In this document: positions 60,016-64,000 of the stretch, piece by piece | Numbering within the stretch: the stretch's first letter is position 1 | How the letters are laid out: every line of letters starts with the position of its first letter | Source of the DNA: Icerya purchasi | Taxonomy: Eukaryota > Arthropoda > Insecta > Hemiptera > Monophlebidae | Reading direction: 5' to 3' | Length of the DNA stretch: 64,000 nucleotides | Assembly (NCBI GenBank): GCA_039619475.1 | Contig: CM077115.1 | Span: 298,903,756-298,967,755 of the forward strand | Notes under the pieces: generated by a model | Told to the model about the DNA's origin: nothing | Databases searched by the model: none | The model's input: only the letters and a program-made list of their open reading frames with translations | Program-made: the position numbers and the translations under genes

Positions 60016-60639
60016 TTTTAAAAAAGTGTAACAGAAAAATTATCAATGTTAATTACAGTGGAAACGTAGCAGTTCCTGAAATTTAAATATTAAACTATGA
60101 TTATAGAACATTGTGTCCTAGACGTTTCCATGAGAACAGAATTAATTTAATAATATATTATTTCTGACAACATTTATTTATTTATGTATACTGAATCAGT
60201 GTGCTAAATATAAAAAATTCATTGTTGAAATCTATGAACATATACAGTTTATGAATTTATGATAAAATATTTGGCTATTGCAAAGAAATTCTTGTTTATT
60301 AATGAAACATCAGCTTCTCTTTTTCTTAATACTGCACGGTTAATTTCGTCATTATATTTCACCGAAATTATACGTAAGTAGGCTATATTAATTATTTTGT
60401 CGAGTGATTTGAAATTTATCTCGAGAATCAGAAGCGTAGTGAACTAATACCAAGCCAATCATCATCGCACTCCAGCCGATAACAGTGATACGCATTGTTT
60501 TAAATATTTCCTTTATACTGTCCACAAAACTTTGTATATTATTATAATTGTGTTGTTCTTTAGCGATCGACTGACAAATAAAGTGTTTTAAATTGTAATT
60601 AGAATATCAAATTTCAGATAACGTATCGATATATTTCAA
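60016..60639. other. No gene recognised
   Basis: A+T-rich sequence inside the satellite-like block. Confidence 0.4.
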
Positions 60640-60765
60640 CTTTCGTTTACCGTATTGATTTTCTTTTTAACCCGCAAACTGAAGTCTCCAAAAAGAATTA
60701 AATGTAATATATTCTTCTCACATATATTACACTGCTAGCGGTTTCAATTTTTCTGATATTTTAAT
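60640..60765. repeat. Diverged satellite-like unit fragment
   Basis: TTACCGTATTGATTTTCTTT, then TTAACCCGCAAACTGAAGTC and TCCAAAAAGAA match the middle of the ~330-bp unit. Confidence 0.6.
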
Positions 60766-60908
60766 CCAAATCCTACTTTTTTAATTGACGTATTGGTGTA
60801 CTTCATTTTTCAAAAAAAATAATATACGTGAACGCTGCAGATTTTATGAAAATTTACAAAATAATACAGTTTAAAGTCCGAAAGAACGGGTCGTGAAGCA
60901 GCCATATG

Positions 60909-61435
60909 TTTTTTTTTTTTTTGTAAAACAGCCCCTATAAGGGGGAACTGTATGGTTATTACAATCTTAGAACTATTTCTAAATAAGTAACATTTATAAC
61001 TAAAAGTAAATTAACATGTTGCAAAGGAATAAATCACTATCTATTCTTTGCTATTTATATACACATACATACAATAAAACGATAACAATTTACAACACGA
61101 CTAGATCGCTCGGTTTAAAATGTTTAAACCGTCTTGCGTCTTCTGTAGTAAGCAAAAGGTCCAATGCTTCCGGGTTCGGATGGGTATGGAGTATTTCTTC
61201 GTGACGATGGGCAGTATTTAATGATTTAGTCCACCCATTTGATCCTTAAATCGGTATGTAGAGATTCGTTCCGTCGGAACAATCGAGCATTGGTTATCAT
61301 ACGGAGGAATTTATTTTGGGCTGCTTGAATAATATTTTTATTTGATGTTTTGGTACATCCCCATATGACGCGTGTATGCAGGTAAAACATGTATGGTATC
61401 GTGCATAACTCAAAAACAGCTTGTTGCAAAAAGTT
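60909..61435 (-). mobile_element. Jockey LINE 3' end
   Basis: Minus-strand frames give VIWGCTKTSNKNIIQAAQNK, FLRMITNARLFRRNESLHTD and LRIKWVD (61226-61429), then in another frame LHTHPNPEALDLLLTTEDAR and FKPSDLVVL with stop at 61090-61092. This is the jockey-clade ORF2 C-terminus. The 3' UTR runs to the T-run at 60909-60922, which is the poly-A on the minus strand. One frameshift separates the two coding parts. It is a family distinct from the 34.8-kb copy. No target duplication was recognised. Confidence 0.8.
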
Positions 61436-61572
61436 GAAATTTTGAATTTAGTAGCCCTTTAACATCTTGTTGTGCACCTTACCTTTTTCGTTACAATTGG
61501 TTGGGTAAAAAAAAAAAAACACTTTTTTCGGAGGTTTCGCTGAATTTTTCTGATAACTGAAAACCAGATAGC
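61436..61572. other. No gene recognised
   Basis: Spacer between the jockey end and the foldback, with an A-run at 61507-61519. Confidence 0.4.
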
Positions 61573-61740
61573 CGTAGAAAGTCTGAATTTTGGCTCGGGA
61601 TTGCTATAACATTATTTTATTATTCACTCGTTTTAATGTTTCATAATTGTACATAAGGAGTACAATTATGAAACCTTAAAACGAGCGAATAATAAATTAA
61701 TGCTATAACAATCCCGAGTGCAAAATTTAAACTTTCTACG
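61573..61740. repeat. Long imperfect foldback, ~80-bp arms
   Basis: Left arm 61573-61652 and right arm 61660-61740 pair along their length around the 7-nt loop ATAAGGA. The innermost 12 bp (TCATAATTGTAC / GTACAATTATGA) are perfect. Outer blocks TGCTATAACA..AT and CTCGGGATTG pair with CAATCCCGAG and AAT..ATGCTATAAC. Non-coding. It resembles a short foldback MITE. Confidence 0.9.
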
Positions 61741-63190
61741 TAACTTCCTTAGTCATGTGTTGGCCACATCAGATATAGACTATTATTTAGAAGAATTATT
61801 TATATATTTTTGTAAATAGTAGTTTTAGTTTAATTAATTTCATTACGCAAACGATTTTTTGATCACCTAGTGTCCGCTTCTGTTTTTTTTTTTTTTTTTC
61901 CGATATTGATTAAAAAAGTTTATTCGATTTTCAACGAACTTTTTTGCAACATACGCGTATAGAGTTTTACAAGTATTTAAAAAATAAAAAAGGATATAAG
62001 AATTGTTTTCGCAAACAATTTATATTTATCGTTGATTTTTTTTTGCATTTATTAAAAATCCGTTTAATTTAAAATTTTTAAAAATAAAATTCTAAACAGT
62101 GATTTATAACAATTTCCTTATTTTGAAGACATACGTGAACTAAAAAGCTGTTTGAATTATACATCAATTTAAAAAAAAAAAAAAAAAAAACAAAAAAAAA
62201 ACCACCACTATAGGAATGAATTTACATACACCGCAATACAAATATAATAACTAAGATATTACTGGAAAACTTTTTAAATCAAAAACTTTCTAGGTCGTTT
62301 ACGATTTTCCGTAAAATTAGCGAATATGCTAAAGAAATTATAATGAATTATTCCAGACTTCCAGTGTCAAGAAGTAGATTTTATATAGTATTGTTAGTGT
62401 TCTTTTTCATAATCGATTTTTACCCTTTACTTTTGTACAACAACATTTGAAAAACGTAAATTAGCCATCATAATGACATTTACATGGTTCATTCAGGTGA
62501 AAATGAAAGACATCGTATGTTAAAAAAAGGCTAAGAATCGACTTATTATAGGACAAAGTGAAAAAGAGCCGCACAAACGAAATAAATGCATGGAGTAATT
62601 TAACGGATAACTGTCACGGAATTTGTTAGACGTGAATTTTTCACAGGTTAATAAACTTATAATATTGCTCATAAAAAGTGAATAACTGTATAACATATAT
62701 AAATGTACAAACGTTATACAAGCATATAAGCATGCAAATGCTAGGTTGCCTGGGATATTGTAGTTGCCAACACAACTTCTAGCAGTTTAGATAATTCCAC
62801 AAAAAGCAAAAAAAAAGGATTTTCAAGTAGTAATTTAATGTACTGTGTAACTAGATGACAAGTGTAATAAATAATGTGTCGCAAAGAAAGCGAGGAAAAT
62901 ACATTACAAAATAACGGCTTTGTATTATTTAGTAATTCGCAGTGTAGAACGCAAGAGTTATCCTTTTTCATACGAGGGTAATTGTTTTTTTGTTTTTTTT
63001 GTTTTTTTGTTGTTTTTTTTTAAATAAAAAATAACTCAAGATGTTAAACACCTTGATAACGACGGTAGTTCGTTGAAACTAGTCGATGATTTTTAATGTT
63101 TTTGTAATATTTTTTGACATGTTTTGTGTATTTTTTATTATTTATGTTCGGCATAATATTGTGAATCGATTACTCTTTTTTAAATAAATA
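61741..63190. other. No gene recognised
   Basis: A+T-rich DNA with T-runs at 61885-61900 and 62987-63021 and an A-run at 62171-62190. Confidence 0.5.
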
Positions 63191-63443
63191 GGCGCTTGGC
63201 TGCCAAATCAGAGGTGTCACAGGTTATCGAGACTTGTCTCGCGTGTCCCGGATCCAAGTCGCTCTCCGAGTTTATACCTAATCTGAAATTGAATATTGGT
63301 TATATCCCGAGAATTATCTGGTGGAAAGTAAAGACGGATAATCAGAAAGGAACTGGCCCCAGTATTCTCATCAAATCCATTAAGTCCTTAAGTACCATTA
63401 TGAAAAGCCTAACTTCACAATCCCTGACGCCCTGCTAGTAGGG
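63191..63443 (+). mobile_element. tRNA-derived SINE, copy C (head truncated)
   Basis: Starts inside the tRNA-like head (GGCGCTTGGCTGCCAAATCA), then GAGGTGTCACAGGTTATCGA and GACTTGTCTCG. The body has TATACCTAATCTGAAAT, GAACTGGCCCC and ATTCTCATCA, and the tail TTCACAATCCCTGACGCCCTG at 63414-63434. It agrees with copy A along nearly the full length, with more divergence between the body and the tail. Confidence 0.8.
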
Positions 63444-64000
63444 TATGGGAGTTATTTACTTTTTTTCTAACACCCTTATGATGTAAAAAAGAAAGAAGAA
63501 TCTGGTCGGCGATACAAATCACGAGAATTGCTCATTTACAGATTAACCCTTTTCTATACGTGTTAATTTTCATTACCGTAAATCGCTGATTTTAAAAAGC
63601 ACCGAAATCGGTTGATTATAATCTTAAAATACGAATGGTCATTCAATGAACGAACTAAGAAAGCTGTCGCGCGTTAATCTAAAATCGAAAGTTAATCGTA
63701 GTCATATACATATAGGTTGAAAGGACCGTGACAGTGCGCTTTATTTTGCTTTCGGAATTCGTTGTCACGCGGCGCCCGACTAACAGGATCCTTCGATTTT
63801 TCGAATTAATCACCGGCTCTTATATATGTATATATACGATACCGGTCGAGCTTTTAACGTGTTTTCAACTTTATCTGCGACACCTACTTCCGTTGCTTTT
63901 TTTGCTGTTTTTTTCCTTTATTATCTCTTTTTCGTGAAGACCTTTTCAAAAAAAAAACTTCCAGCAAGCTCGTTTTTTCTATTTTATTCTCCGCGCCACG
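63444..64000. other. No gene recognised
   Basis: Mixed sequence to the window end. A small plus-strand open frame at 63728-63937 is hydrophobic and unsupported. Confidence 0.45.

Overview
This is A+T-rich eukaryotic DNA whose repeats point to an arthropod, most likely an insect. A large-genomed hemipteran is a guess from repeat style only. Evidence: many 5'-truncated non-LTR retrotransposons of jockey, I, LOA-like, CR1-like and RTE-like type, a tRNA-derived SINE family, hAT-type MITEs with 8-bp target duplications, a piggyBac derivative in TTAA, and remnants of a Helitron and a Polinton/Maverick. I found no convincing host protein-coding exon, no rRNA and no CRISPR array. The window reads as intergenic or long-intron DNA that has gathered mobile elements over a long time.

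Layout. 1-5.3 kb: RTE-like LINE end (minus) abutting a Polinton DNA polymerase fragment, then a decayed CR1-like LINE (plus). 5.3-13 kb: mostly featureless, with a tRNA-like sequence at 6.85 kb and a SINE at 11.5 kb. 13.2 kb: hAT MITE. 13.7-21 kb: simple repeats and unassigned DNA. 21.3-23.1 kb: foldback repeat, isolated LINE 3' hairpin, LOA-like LINE end, SINE. 24.9-25.5 kb: a C/G-richer, repeat-poor island. 26-29.6 kb: RTE-like LINE, then a jockey-type ORF1/endonuclease region interrupted by an I-like LINE end. 30.2-31.6 kb: diverged tandem repeat and a second LOA-like LINE end. 34.8-38.3 kb: three minus-strand LINE pieces, one with a 13-bp target duplication. 39.1 kb: second hAT MITE. 40.4-41.6 kb: second C/G-richer island. 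41.9-42.5 kb: repeat with inverted terminal motifs. 44.4-47.8 kb: RTE-like end and the best preserved LINE, an I-clade element with reverse transcriptase and RNase H. 48.5-49.2 kb: LINE nested in LINE with an 11-bp duplication. 50.3-53.2 kb: jockey-like LINE carrying one copy of a ~550-bp repeat found again at 54.1 kb. 54.7-58.2 kb: RTE-like insertion with a 12-bp duplication, then an I-like LINE end split by an internally deleted piggyBac element. 58.2-60.8 kb: ~330-bp satellite-like repeats around a Helitron Rep remnant. 60.9-61.7 kb: jockey LINE end and a long foldback. 63.2 kb: third SINE copy.

The interest lies in element archaeology: insertion order can be read from target-site duplications, and several families can be defined inside this one window. 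Every coding element looks dead from stop codons, frameshifts or missing domains. Family calls rest on protein motifs recognised by eye; boundaries without a target duplication are approximate.
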